60,000 nucleotides of DNA from Bolinopsis microptera (GCF_026151205.1 NC_087082.1:1190001-1250000); one strand, 5' to 3'. Numbered from the stretch's first letter, positions 42,760-54,067 are shown. Notes: generated by a model from the sequence alone, not told the origin. Made by a program: numbers and translations.

Positions 42760-43503
42760 TTTAAGGGGGCCGGGGGGGGGTCTTCATCAAAATTCTCTCG
42801 AAATTGACTTTATAGTTGTTTCTGATAGAGGGGAGTGATATCTATCAGCTGTTCTTAGTCCCATGGAAAAATATTGTTCCTAGCCGAAATTATTGCCGGT
42901 CAGAGGTCAGCGCTTATGAGTAATTGTATTGCGCGAGCGATTTTCAATCGCGCGCCCTGAAAATCGAGTCTAAAAATCTATCTTCTCCTACATTTTTTGA
43001 GCAATCACCCTGAAACTTTCAGGATATGTTCTAAGGACCATTTAGAAGAGATTGTCGGGCCAGAATTTTGAGATAGGCCTTAAAAAATGTTTTATTCGAT
43101 TTTGAAAATCTTGGACCTCGTTTTTTGACGATTTTTTCAGGTCCAAGATTTTAAAAATTGAATAAAAAATTTTCTAAGGCCTATCTCAAAATTCTGGCCC
43201 GACAATCTCTTCTAAATGGTCCTTAGAACATATCCTGAAAGTTTCAAGGTGATTGATCAAAAAATGTAGGAGAAGATAGATTTTTAGACTCGATTTTCAG
43301 GGCGCGCGATTGAAAATCGCTCACGCAATACAATTACACATAAGCGCTGACCTTTGACCGGCAATAATTTCGGCTAGGAACAATATTTTTCCATGGGATT
43401 AAAAACAGCTGGTAGATATCACTCACCTCTATCAGAAACAACTATAAAATCAATTTCGAGAGAATTTTGATGAAGACCCCCCCCCCGCCCCGGCCCCCTT
43501 AAA
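42760..43503. mobile_element. Foldback element, 744 bp, with arms of about 360 bp
   Basis: The left arm starts tttaagggggccgggggggg and the right arm ends ccccggcccccttaaa. Arms match with scattered mismatches through aattctctcgaaattgac, cctagccgaaattattgccg, aaaatctatcttctcctaca and gggccagaattttgagatag to a centre near 43130. No ORF is present. A non-autonomous foldback/MITE-type transposon, or a transcribed-hairpin locus, is likely. Confidence 0.9.
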
Positions 43504-44516
43504 GTTGACATGAACTATTTTATATATTGGAATCTATCATATCCATGAGCTGGAGCAGAGTACTTTTTGAGCACATCAATTTATATAAGACTGCTGTCAC
43601 TCAATACCTCGAGTCTCCTCTGATCTGTTATTATTCAACAAAGACAAGTAGAAACAATAATTGAGGTAGCCACCATCTTATGAAACTTGATTGAAATAAA
43701 TTGTCTTTTCTCAACTGCGACCCATGCAACGTTTGTACAATTGTGACTAAGAGTTACAGCGTTATTCTTTCCCACTCTTTAGTATTACGCTAAGTGCAAA
43801 GCAATCCATAGGGTTTGACTAATTTACTCATAATCCCCATAATTAACCTTTAAATGTTACATTTCTTAGTGATATCTGCAGCCAGTTGGAAATAACATAA
43901 AAAGCATGAAATCGATTCAGAAATATATCATATAATTATATAGTTTTGGTTTGTTTTATAAAACTAATTTTGAACTTAATTTGAGAAATTGTACAAATCT
44001 TGATATAAAATATAAAAATCTGGTCACACCAATTGTTTTATGAAGAGCAGAAAACTTCGGAAGCGGTTTCTAGAGGTGTGATAATTATAAATCGATATGA
44101 TTAAAAGTTCAATACAGCGTTCTCTTCCTGAAGAGTACCCTTACAAGATTCAAAATGTCGAGCAGGGCCTCCCCTCATTTCACCCTCGATCAAGATTTCC
44201 TGATCATTTGGTAGAGTCGGCCAAGGATACAAGGATATAAGGATACAAGAGTGATAATTACTTTAATGAGTACACAATAGTTGTAATTCTGAAATAACCT
44301 TACAATCACAAACAGTGCAAACTACTACTGCACCTCAAAAAAAACAAGAGTGTTATTAGCAGAACTAACATTTACTTTGTACAGTAACAATTGGAACTCT
44401 TCGACCAAATAAATAAAAGCCTAAGTAAAATTCTCATTGTCCCAGTACAGGGAAAACGACTGTTTAATAACTTGAAATGTTGCACTGGTATGACTTCCCC
44501 ATGAATAAAATATGTC
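43504..44516. other. Non-coding region after the foldback
   Basis: Its first 200 bp are copy 2 of the duplicated segment (copy 1 at 41440-41650). The remainder is AT-rich with no gene seen. Confidence 0.5.
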
Positions 44517-44750
44517 TTAACGATCATAATACACTTTAAACGTACACTTGGCAGTTTTATCTAAGGCAGACAATCTGCCTTGATATTCGACATTTCGTGA
44601 GTATAAGTCTCTAAAATTAAGGTCATATATTGATAATTTAAATAAATTTAATTCATTACAAAATTCACTTATATTGCAAGGTCGGTCATCGAAACAATAA
44701 TTGGCGAACTCGTTGAAGAATGGCACAATTACCCGAATATGCACTAACAT
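44517..44750 (-). CDS. Hypothetical 77-residue ORF
   Basis: From ATG at 44750 the minus strand encodes MLVHIRVIVPFFNEFANYCF and continues to a stop at 44517 with several Cys and Tyr residues. No family is recognised and no splice partners are evident. It could be an exon of an unrecognised gene, a transposon remnant or chance in AT-rich DNA. Confidence 0.15.
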   Translation of the reverse strand: MLVHIRVIVPFFNEFANYCFDDRPCNISEFCNELNLFKLSIYDLNFRDLYSRNVEYQGRLSALDKTAKCTFKVYYDR

Positions 44751-44771
44751 CTTATAAAAACCGGAAAGCAA

Positions 44772-45281
44772 TATTACTTACAATATAAACAGTATATTAC
44801 TTCAAACAGTATATTACTTCACAGCTTTACTTTTGACTTTGTACTTAGTTCGCTTAAATATTATACTATTATGCGCGGCGTAGTTGAAATTTGAATTATA
44901 TTTGGAAGTCCTTTTTAACATTCATTAATTGATTTTTTTTAAATTGTTGGAATAAAAAATTCAAAACGTAATATGAATACCAATACCAAATACAAAGGTT
45001 GGGTTTTAATTTATGTAATGATTTTAATTTATGTAATGATTTTAATTTATGTAATGATTTTATTCACAATTTCAATCTTTCGCATCTTACCGATCTGTGG
45101 TTGCGAGAAGATGCACGGCGCGGTCCAGTAGTGCATTGTTGTCATACGTTGTATGACCCGCCGCGCACGAGTGCGCGGCTCCCCTGTATCGTAGAAACAC
45201 TATAGTGAAGCGACAGTGGGGGTCACCACGTGATACAAGTGCATCGCGCTACAATGGAACGATACTTTAAATTTATATATA

Positions 45282-45313
<32 letters not shown>

Positions 45314-47519
45314 ATATATATATATATATTATATATATAATATATATATATATATAATCAATAATAAAAATGCTTTGCTAAATAAAATGCAAAAAATAAT
45401 TTGTAGGTTTATAACCTACCAGGACGCGCGCCGAGTTGGACTCGACGACGGTCCTGCATTTGTAAATATTTGGAACAAATATGTATCACTCGTTAAAAAT
45501 AATCAAAAAATAAACATGTACTATACTTAATTGACGACGTCAATTCATCGCAGCTCGGCAAAGCACAGTAGCGCATTTTGTGAGAAGCCTCATTGAGTGC
45601 GCGGCGCGGCACAGTTATGCATCGCGCTACAAATACTATACTATGACCTATTTACTGGAAACAAGCACCCGCCGCTTTTTTCTCAAAATGCAATGTTAGT
45701 CCGGCCAAAGCAAGTGTTACGAAGTCAAAATAAAAGTAGAATGATTAAGGGAGGGGGGTTTGGAAAAGTTAATATTGGAACTTGAGCCCTTAATCTTGTT
45801 AACAGCGCATTGGGCCTTTTGAGCTGCTATCCTTCAGCTTCTGTTTCAAGAAATTATCATTAATCCAAATTGGGGAATCATGAATCAGCGGACGCGCGGC
45901 TTTTAATGTTTAAGGACACTGAACACTAGACTTAGCTTGTTAACGGTTACCTGGGGACCTCTGGCTATCATGTTTACGAATAGAGATTAGGCGGAATGAC
46001 AGGCTGAGCGCGGCCCAGTAAGTTAACGGGTAATACTCGTAAAATATTGGTTTCAAATATTATACCGTCGACGCGCGCGAGTCCAACTCGCGCGGCTCGT
46101 GTAGGTTTTTGGTCTATTGCTTGCTTAAATCGAGCGCCATATTAGTAAAACAAAATTTCTTAGTAAAACAAAATTTTTATTTACCACAAAACAATCAATA
46201 CATATTTAATATTATTATACATTTACAAATAAATCTAAATTTAAATTCAGCTATATACACAATACACAGCCCGCCGCGCAGACAGCCACACATTTCTGAG
46301 AGATTCTCAGGTGCAGATGTAAGCGCTGCGCGCGCGAGGTTTGTTATCTTACAATTACATGTCACGATATATTATTAATTATCAGAGAATTTTAGAAGCA
46401 AAATAAAAATTTTTTTTATTGAAAATTTTTCCAACTCACAATGTCCATTTTTGTCGCGATCCTCATTTAGTGCTTGAGTAATTAATAGCACGCTCGAACC
46501 AGCTCGAACTGCTATACTGAGCTGGTTATATTCTAAGGGTTTAGTATTTTCAATTTTATTGTTCATTCAGGTTTTCGTGGTACGCCTGTGCATTATAAAA
46601 TAGATGTGCCACTATAATACTAAATTCGAAATTATCTTTATTGTTCGCTGAAAGAAGGTCGACCGTTGAAATAGGCCTTTGGTCGCGAAATAGACATTAG
46701 ATAGTCTGGGCTTTATGTTTCGCTGTATAACATAATTGGAAAATGTCATTCAATTCTATTCAAGTTGTTCAAACATATCTGCAACCCACTTTTGGATTTT
46801 GTTTGTTACATAATTCCTTATGATTCCACCATTTAAAGAGTTCTTCAACAGTTCTTGTGGCGGACATATCATCTGCGTACCTAGTTTGTTATGATTTGAG
46901 TCTACAAATATCCTTCAACCATCATTCAAGATCTTCTTTTGTCCACAACTAAGCACAGCTAATCTGCTATGATGGCGTGGAAATAAACTTCGTCGATATC
47001 TTTCTATGAATTTTTAAAACGTTGTTCGTCGTCATTTCGATGTTTCAGAGTGAAATTCAGTTAAAATATCGCGTATCTGATTAAATAATTAATTGGGACA
47101 CTAATCGATGAAATAGAAGTAATTATTTATACATTAATGTCTCTTCGTCTGTGAGACTCTGATGAAAAGGCATGTTTGATAAGATTAAGTCTGTTTTATA
47201 TTTATCAATTTGGCAGTTCAGTGCACAATAACCAGTAAGAAATTAAGTTATGGATCTTTTTTGCTAAATTTTGTAGATATTTTACTGTACTATTTATATT
47301 GTATCAAATCAATTTGGTTTGGACACATAGTAAGACAGCACAAATATAGGTGAATTCTTCGTATATTTACATCACTAGCCTATAAAAATAAAATTAGGTT
47401 AGACTAATGAAAGCAATTTAAAAGTTAACAACTTGAAAATTCAAACAGATTTTAATCTGAAACTTTACTAAAGAGCTCAATGTGCTAGGTAGAATGGACA
47501 ACAGAGCATAACAGATTAT
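44772..47519. other. AT-rich intergenic region with small repeats
   Basis: It contains three copies of ttttaatttatgtaatga at 45003-45060 and a (TA)n-rich palindromic block at 45274-45360. CGCG-rich patches occur at 45100-45250, 45420-45460, 45595-45630 and 46065-46100 (e.g. acgcgcgcgagtccaactcg). No gene or RNA is recognised. Confidence 0.5.
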
Positions 47520-48190
47520 TCAGCGAGTAACTACAATCCTATTTAACCCAAAAATATTAGTTCTAAATTTTGAAATAAGAATGCTCTCTTCTCTATCAAG
47601 TGCTGTTGGTCGGACTTTTCTTACTACACCTAATTTAAAAACTCCCATAGTGAAATCAGATTTATGCGCTAGAAAACAATGCATGGAAAGTGCCGACTTC
47701 TCAAATGACAATTCATTATCAATTTTAAACTTGTTTCTGTGTCCATTCATTCTGATATGAAATGGAGAAACCGTTCGGCCGAAATAGGTGTCGTCTTTTA
47801 GGCTCTGGGGAAGTTTATTACAAATTTGGCATTGGGCGACATAAATTATATTGCTGTCCTTACATGTCAACCGGAAATCCAGAGTTAAATCCAAACCATT
47901 GACAGTGATAACTTCGTTGGAGTTGAACAGTTGGGGACAGGTTGCACAGCCTCTCCCGCCACAGTTTTGGCTGACGGTGAAAGAATCCGTTTCGGAGCAC
48001 GAACTGAGTTTTCTATTGCGCACTACTGTGTTGCCTATAGATGGCTGTTTACGTAGTGCAAACAATATCTGTACGTCTCCGCATAATTGTTTGATGTCCT
48101 CACTAGTAGTGTGTACCAACTTCCTAAGTTCAGTGACCTCTTTGAAAAATTTCACTGAAAAGACAACTTTGTCAGTGATTGGCTTCTTAT
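47520..48190 (-). pseudogene. GIY-YIG endonuclease part of a Penelope-type retroelement, split by a copia insertion
   Basis: The minus frame runs from the copia target site to a TAA at 47520. It carries a Cys-rich patch (GGRGCATCPQLF) followed by the GIY-YIG core. NIIYVAQCQICNKL stands for the GIY strand, YFGRTVSPFHIRMNGHR holds the conserved Arg/His helix, and a distal Glu lies in LDREESILISKF. Penelope-like elements carry such a nicking domain C-terminal to their reverse transcriptase. The upstream part of the same frame lies at 53905-54067, and the two halves are in frame once the insertion and one target copy are discounted. No RT palm is present in the window, so the copy was probably already 5'-truncated. 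It cannot be expressed as one protein now. Confidence 0.7.
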
Positions 48191-48195
48191 CTTCC
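48191..48195 (+). other. Copia target-site duplication, left copy
   Basis: CTTCC directly before the left LTR; the same five bases follow the right LTR at 53905-53909. Five-bp duplications are typical of Ty1/copia integration. Confidence 0.9.
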
Positions 48196-48385
48196 TGTTT
48201 TACTGGTTAGACGGTGCAATGATAGGCAGTAATTGTAGTGTAAAAACAGCCCCACCACTCCTATGGAGATAGATGGTTAGTCATCTTAATAAATAAATAA
48301 ATGAATATAAATACAAATACAATCCATAATAGAAATAGAAACACTGCAGCGATGTGGCCCTCGCAGCTCAGTGAGAATAGTAACA
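48196..48385 (-). repeat. 3' LTR of copia element 1
   Basis: A 190-bp direct repeat of 53715-53904 with no difference seen by eye. In element orientation it starts TGTTACTATTCTC and ends CCAGTAAAACA, the TG...CA ends expected for LTRs. Confidence 0.93.
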
Positions 48386-48748
48386 TCTTACCCCAATTTC
48401 TAAAACAGATTAAAACTTTTCCAAAAACTATCATCATCACTTTTCCAAAAACTATCATCACATTCTCAATTCTTTCTTCCTTCCTTTTTCAAAAATCATA
48501 ATAATACTGTTCATTTCAATTCTTTCAGTCCTTTCAATTTCTTACACTGTACTAATCATAGTCTGTATCCCGTTCTCACAACGGCCATAGATAGCAGGAG
48601 AAAGTAAGTAGTCTGTCACGTTGAGAGCAAGGTGAGAGTAGGTACTAGCCAAGAGGAGAGCCACACTACCACAGAGAGATCACAAGATCCAAAAACAAAG
48701 CAGAGATGCACAGGTACCAATTCCTTGTGAAACCCTGTAAATATTGTT

Positions 48749-48796
<48 letters not shown>

Positions 48797-48903
48797 GGCT
48801 GATTCTTGACAAAGTGTCACCGGGACTTCGGATTGTCTTTTTCTTTTAATAAGCTGTTCTTGACAAAGTGTCACCGGGACTTCGGATTGTTGTTGTTGTT
48901 GTT

Positions 48904-48963
<60 letters not shown>

Positions 48964-49098
48964 TTTAAAAAGGTTAATTATACATTAAAGTCATCGTCAC
49001 TCGTAATTATAAACAAATTATAAACAATTAAAAAACAAATGCACACTGTTTCATTGGCGTCAAAACCTACCGCTAATTAAAAAACCATTAAATACCAA
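48386..49098 (-). repeat. 3' untranslated part of copia 1 with two poly(A)-associated 34-bp repeats
   Basis: On the plus strand there are T runs at 48751-48793 and 48904-48954. Two copies of a unit starting ttcttgacaaagtgtcaccg and ending acttcggattgt lie at about 48806 and 48855. The tract just before the 3' LTR (minus, aattggggtaaga) is the likely polypurine tract. Confidence 0.6.
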
Positions 49099-52000
49099 TT
49101 AAATTGAAACAATTTCTCCTTTATTTAGCATCACTAAAAGTTTATCACTGTTACTGGTTATTTTAGTAAAGGGATCCGCAAGCTGTTTAGCTCCCTCTTC
49201 CCATTTTACTTCAATCTCATCTTTCTGCTGCATTTGTCTAATGGTAGCCAGATCAACGTTCAACCTCTTTTCTTCAACATGTTTACTTGATCGCAAAGCT
49301 TTATCTAATGATTGATTGTCTGTAAAGCCTATTACTGGAACCATTGACTTATCAAATTGATCGAAGTAGATCTCACTTATCAGATGAGAGACATACACTC
49401 CATGATCTAATGTATCTTTGAATGCCAAAGTCTCTGCGCTCAAAGTGCTGCTTACAACTCGTTTACATTTATGACTTCCCCATGATAACGGTGATATCTT
49501 TCCTTCCTCATTCATTAGGACTATTAGATGACCTTTTCCTGTGGACACCTTGTCACCGAGGTTCATAGATGATGCATCAGAGTAGATCACAATCTTTAGT
49601 GTAGAAATGTCTCCTAACTTTGAGAACTTTGTGTTGTAACAACCGTTGAGCTCTTTCATCCGTCTGAATGCTTTATTGGCCTTCTTAACAGCTTCTACTG
49701 GATCTACACTCTTTGTTACATTTAAATCATACGTCATGAATGACAAATCTGGGCGTGATTGAGCAGCTACCCAGTTCAACTGACCACATATTGTTCTAAG
49801 CTTCCTGTCAGTCGACAGATGATATATCTCATGTTCTTTATCATTGATGACATCTGCTAGATCTCGGATATATTCATGTTGGTTCACTAGGATACCGTCT
49901 TCTGTCTGCTCAACTGATAGACCAATGTAATTGAACTTTGATTTGCATATTTTACCAGCTTCAAAGTTTGATGTCAGTTCTTTTACAACTCTATCAAAGA
50001 ATGAATTTGTACCAGCTACTAAGAAATCATCAACGTGAAGCACCAGTATTCCTTCGAATCCAGTACTAGTTCTCCATATGAACAAAGCAGGATCTAACAC
50101 TGATTGAGTACAACCAAGGTTGATAAGAAGTCCCTTCACACTGATAAACCAAGCTCTTGCCGCATCATTTAAACCATACACTGTCTTTCTCAATCTCCAC
50201 AAATAACCTTTTTCTACATGAGCTTCCTTGGGTGGTATGACATAAACATTTCTTTCAATTTTATTTCCTTGCAGAAAAGCAGCTTTGATATCAATCGTTG
50301 TTAGTTGCCACTGCTGGTTTGCAGCTATAGCAAGTACAACCTTAAGAGTGTTTTTGAATACTGTAGGTGACTCCACTTCAATCGACTGATTTTGCTCTTG
50401 AAATCCACGGACTACTAACCGGGCTTTAACTCCAAGTTCAGTGCTGGGTTTTTCTGTTATTACCCAAGTTGTTGTAATGACATTCTGATCACAATCCTTG
50501 ACTTCATCATATACTTCTCTCTGCTTCCAGTTAGTCAATTCAATAACTTTAGCCTTAATAACCACATCTTCATTGTGTCTGGAAGTGGGAATTGTCACAA
50601 CATTACATTCTTCGTGATCGTCTCCAGGTTCTGCATGAATAGCAGCATCAGCTTTGTACATAGCCGTCTTTGTACAATCTATCAGCTTTTCTTCACCTTG
50701 GGTTGTCATAAGTTTCACCCAGTGATCTTTTCTGCCAAGCCGTTTTCCTTTTTGAGTCACGGTACATGTCTCCCATTCATTTTCTTTTCCTTCTTTAACA
50801 AGTTTCACCGTATCTCCGACCGAAACATCGTTTTTCTGAAGTCTAGTTTCCAAATACTTAATCTTGAGTTGTTGTTTTTGTTCATTGGAAATTATCTTAG
50901 AGTCTATTTCAAGTATTGGAGAAGAGCTCATAATTTCTTGTCCTGTTGGTATTTCCTCTGTTTCCACTGGCACTTGAAATTGAATAGGCATTTCTTCTAT
51001 GTTTTCAGCAGCTTCATCAAACTGATCATCGTTAAGATTGACTGCTTCATCATGTTGGCTATTCTCTGTTTCCAAGATATCATCATTGTTTTGGTTGTGC
51101 TCGTCACTCATTATATATTCTCGTTTCACAATTCTACAGCTTGCTGCTTTGATAAGCAGTCCTCCATGCCTCAGTATAAGAGTCTTTCCTTCCTTGCCGA
51201 CTATCTTGGCAGGTCCTTTCCAGCGTTCAATATTAGGTCTTTTGTAGAATACAACATCACCAATCATAAAGTCTTGGTTGATATCTCGTAAGGGTCTTTT
51301 CAAAGCTCTTTTAACTCTTTCTGAATTCTCTGCCTCTAGATATGCTTTTCTGCTTAGATACATTGCATTAAGATTCCTTTGAATGTCGCTTGATAATGAT
51401 TCATCTGCTCCTTCATTAGCAGGTAGCAAGTTGTAAGATACCCCAGGAAAGTTTGGATTCTGACCTGTCACTATCTGCACTGGAGAAAATCCACTGACAT
51501 TGTACAGTGTGTTCTTGGCATTGATTGACCATGCAAGTGCTATCTTCAATGGAAACCCGTCATACATCATTTTAAGCACTGATTTGTCAACCACAGCATG
51601 GTTTCTTTCACATAAGCCATTTGACCAAGGTGAGTAGGCACTGGTAACACAAATTTCAAAGTTGAGTTGTTCACTGAGATCATTAAGTTCATTGTTTGCG
51701 AATTCTCCTCCATTGTCCACTAATATTTTTCCTGGAGGTCCCATACCTGCTGCAATCCATTCCATAGTAAAGGCTTTTATTACTGTCTCTGGCTTTTTGT
51801 TGGAAATCACCCTAGCTTTGCAGAATCTTGAGAACATATCAACAATGTAAATCACATAACCATTGATTCCAGTAAATTGTTTCAAATCAAGAGCTACTAC
51901 CTCATTGAACTTCGTTGCCATAGGTAATCCAACGACTGGTGTGGAGGGTGTTCTTTTATATCTCGCACAGGCATCACATTCTTTTAGCACTTGATCAATC

Positions 52001-53715
52001 ACCTTGTTCACATTTTCACCTTGTACGTTTGCATTTTTGGTAATCTTTTTCAGATTCTCTGCTGAACAATGACCCAGCTGCTTATGAAGTTTGGTAATAC
52101 TGCTGACTGTGTCATCTAGATTGACTAGATTACATTGCTCTTCTATAGCAACTTCATTATAATCCCATAGAGATATGCCAATCAGACCTGACTCGGTTGT
52201 TATAACAGGGATCACCTCTCCATCTACTTCAATCGTACTTGTACCAAGGTCTAATTTAAACCCTCGCTTTGCCATCTCTTCTTTGGAGATCAGAAATGGA
52301 ATATTCCTTTGCACTATATCAGCCCAAAGGAATGTCTTTTTTCCGGCAATTATACAAGGTACTCTCACCGCATCTGCGGCAGCAATAGGGTCACTACCTC
52401 CAAAACTGTATTTTGAACGGGCGTCTGACACTTTCAGGAGTGCTTTGTCCTCTTCTGTCAGGTTATCTATGTACTCACGAATCCATTCTTCGCCAACTAC
52501 ATTCTTCGAGCAAGCAGAGTCTAAAAGTGCTACCTGATGGCATTCTGCTGTCTCCATCTCTGAAATCTCTCTACATTCATTAACATTTTCTGATCTATCT
52601 GAATGAGGACAATCTTTAATCAAATGCATTACTGATTCGCATCTATTACATCTCAACCGGGGGTTAAACTTCTGAGTTGCCCTAGAGTCGTCAGCTGTCT
52701 TATATGTCTTAGAGTACTCTTTTTTGAAACTTCTAGAGTTATCTCTTCTTCGATCATTATCTGAATATCTCTTTGGCTTGTATTCTCCTTTGCCATTATC
52801 CCTTTTGTCACGATTAAATCTTGAGATGTGATTGTTGTATGATCTGTTATTATCTGTTCTTCTCCAAGCCTTTCCTCTATTTCTCCAATTGGTGTAGTAG
52901 GCTTCCTCTTCTTCAGACATGTTATCAGGATCTGATGATGAACGTGTAGATTCTGACGATTCAGAAAAAAGTCTCTCACCATTGAATACTGGCTCTTCTT
53001 TGATGGGCGTATCACATTGTGGTCTCTTTTCAACCTCACGGATTCCTTCACCAAAGTATTTCTTGATTGAATTCATCATATCTTCAACAACAGACTCTGT
53101 TTTAACTAACTCAACTCCAGTCATTACCAGCTTTTTGTCATTTGCTGATAAACCGGATCTTTCTAGCATGTGTAATGCTAACACAGTTCCAGGAAGAGTT
53201 ATCTTGCTAATTTTCAAGTTGGTGTTGGCTTGATCAAAGTTATTGAGAAAGCTTGACATATCTTGACTGTCCTTTCTCCTAAGATTGATAAAATCCGACC
53301 AGGATTTCATCATCTTACTGGTATCATCTTTCCTGTATGTTCTATCTAATAGCTTCATGATGTTTTGTACTCCTTCCCCGTCAAGAACATCGATGTCTTT
53401 GTTTTTTACTGCTGAGTTGAGCTTTGATACGATATTATGATCAGTGTGTTGAGATACTAGGTTGAACAAGGCATACCCTTGCTCTGCGGGGTCTACTTTT
53501 CTGACTGCACATAATTTGTCCCACATCTCAACTTGTAGTCTCCATTCCTCATAACTCATAGATGCTTTCCATTGCGGTGGGGCTGTAAGGCGGGCTGCTG
53601 GCTGTTGGTACTGCACTTGTATTGGCTCTGGTTGCAGTACTGCTCCTTGAACATTTGATGATGTTGCTGTATCAGGTGGTGGATTACTTTCTTTTTCATC
53701 TTCACTGTTTACCAT
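49099..53715 (-). CDS. gag-pol: Copia 1 Gag-Pol polyprotein
   Basis: 1538 aa in one frame. Gag comes first, with a CCHC knuckle near residue 354 (CNRCESVMHLIKDC). The aspartic protease is near 394 (ALLDSACSKNVVG, Asp-Ser-Ala rather than Asp-Thr/Ser-Gly). Integrase follows, with its HHCC motif near 540 (HKQLGHCS...CDAC) and catalytic region (VALDLKQFTG, LVDNGGEF, SNGLCERNH). Reverse transcriptase is marked by FLQGNKIERNVYVIPP near 1150 and the catalytic LHVDDFLVAG near 1226. RNase H follows (IVIYSDASSMNL, FTDNQSL). The order protease-integrase-RT-RNase H defines Ty1/copia. The first ATG overlaps the LTR/primer-site junction, so translation might start at a later Met. No frameshift or stop is seen, so the element may be active. 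Confidence 0.93.
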   Translation of the reverse strand: MVNSEDEKESNPPPDTATSSNVQGAVLQPEPIQVQYQQPAARLTAPPQWKASMSYEEWRLQVEMWDKLCAVRKVDPAEQGYALFNLVSQHTDHNIVSKLNSAVKNKDIDVLDGEGVQNIMKLLDRTYRKDDTSKMMKSWSDFINLRRKDSQDMSSFLNNFDQANTNLKISKITLPGTVLALHMLERSGLSANDKKLVMTGVELVKTESVVEDMMNSIKKYFGEGIREVEKRPQCDTPIKEEPVFNGERLFSESSESTRSSSDPDNMSEEEEAYYTNWRNRGKAWRRTDNNRSYNNHISRFNRDKRDNGKGEYKPKRYSDNDRRRDNSRSFKKEYSKTYKTADDSRATQKFNPRLRCNRCESVMHLIKDCPHSDRSENVNECREISEMETAECHQVALLDSACSKNVVGEEWIREYIDNLTEEDKALLKVSDARSKYSFGGSDPIAAADAVRVPCIIAGKKTFLWADIVQRNIPFLISKEEMAKRGFKLDLGTSTIEVDGEVIPVITTESGLIGISLWDYNEVAIEEQCNLVNLDDTVSSITKLHKQLGHCSAENLKKITKNANVQGENVNKVIDQVLKECDACARYKRTPSTPVVGLPMATKFNEVVALDLKQFTGINGYVIYIVDMFSRFCKARVISNKKPETVIKAFTMEWIAAGMGPPGKILVDNGGEFANNELNDLSEQLNFEICVTSAYSPWSNGLCERNHAVVDKSVLKMMYDGFPLKIALAWSINAKNTLYNVSGFSPVQIVTGQNPNFPGVSYNLLPANEGADESLSSDIQRNLNAMYLSRKAYLEAENSERVKRALKRPLRDINQDFMIGDVVFYKRPNIERWKGPAKIVGKEGKTLILRHGGLLIKAASCRIVKREYIMSDEHNQNNDDILETENSQHDEAVNLNDDQFDEAAENIEEMPIQFQVPVETEEIPTGQEIMSSSPILEIDSKIISNEQKQQLKIKYLETRLQKNDVSVGDTVKLVKEGKENEWETCTVTQKGKRLGRKDHWVKLMTTQGEEKLIDCTKTAMYKADAAIHAEPGDDHEECNVVTIPTSRHNEDVVIKAKVIELTNWKQREVYDEVKDCDQNVITTTWVITEKPSTELGVKARLVVRGFQEQNQSIEVESPTVFKNTLKVVLAIAANQQWQLTTIDIKAAFLQGNKIERNVYVIPPKEAHVEKGYLWRLRKTVYGLNDAARAWFISVKGLLINLGCTQSVLDPALFIWRTSTGFEGILVLHVDDFLVAGTNSFFDRVVKELTSNFEAGKICKSKFNYIGLSVEQTEDGILVNQHEYIRDLADVINDKEHEIYHLSTDRKLRTICGQLNWVAAQSRPDLSFMTYDLNVTKSVDPVEAVKKANKAFRRMKELNGCYNTKFSKLGDISTLKIVIYSDASSMNLGDKVSTGKGHLIVLMNEEGKISPLSWGSHKCKRVVSSTLSAETLAFKDTLDHGVYVSHLISEIYFDQFDKSMVPVIGFTDNQSLDKALRSSKHVEEKRLNVDLATIRQMQQKDEIEVKWEEGAKQLADPFTKITSNSDKLLVMLNKGEIVSI

Positions 53716-53904
53716 GTTTTACTGGTTAGACGGTGCAATGATAGGCAGTAATTGTAGTGTAAAAACAGCCCCACCACTCCTATGGAGATAGATGGTTAGT
53801 CATCTTAATAAATAAATAAATGAATATAAATACAAATACAATCCATAATAGAAATAGAAACACTGCAGCGATGTGGCCCTCGCAGCTCAGTGAGAATAGT
53901 AACA
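53715..53904 (-). repeat. 5' LTR of copia element 1
   Basis: Identical by eye to 48196-48385. It directly abuts the gag-pol start codon and the TGG of the primer site. It should carry the element's promoter. Confidence 0.93.
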
Positions 53905-54067
53905 CTTCCCTCTCATACAAATCGTGTTCTATTGACCTCAAGACTGCTTCAGGCTCTGTTTCCGTTAAGGTCCCCTCCTTGTGTCCACTTTTCATTAGGT
54001 CTTCTTTAAGTTCCTCCAGGTCCTCCACACATGTGTGATCCTGCGAATTTTTATATTGTATATAATT
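53905..54067 (-). pseudogene. Upstream half of the split GIY-YIG retroelement frame
   Basis: The minus frame is open from after a TGA at 54070-54068 down to the copia target site. It encodes a charged linker (VEDLEELKEDLMKSGH, then RSIEHDLYERE) of the kind found between the RT thumb and the endonuclease in Penelope-type proteins. Its phase matches that of 48190-47520. Further upstream the frame is closed, so the RT part is missing or decayed. Confidence 0.55.

Larger units (their letters stand above)
48196..53904 (-). mobile_element. Full-length Ty1/copia retrotransposon, element 1
   Basis: A complete minus-strand element of 5709 bp: 5' LTR 53904-53715, primer site from 53714 (TGGTAAACAG), one gag-pol frame, a long 3' untranslated part (49098-48386), then the 3' LTR 48385-48196. 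It is bounded by the CTTCC duplication. Identical LTRs and an uninterrupted 1538-codon frame point to a recent insertion. The target is the GIY-YIG frame of another retroelement. Confidence 0.93.
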
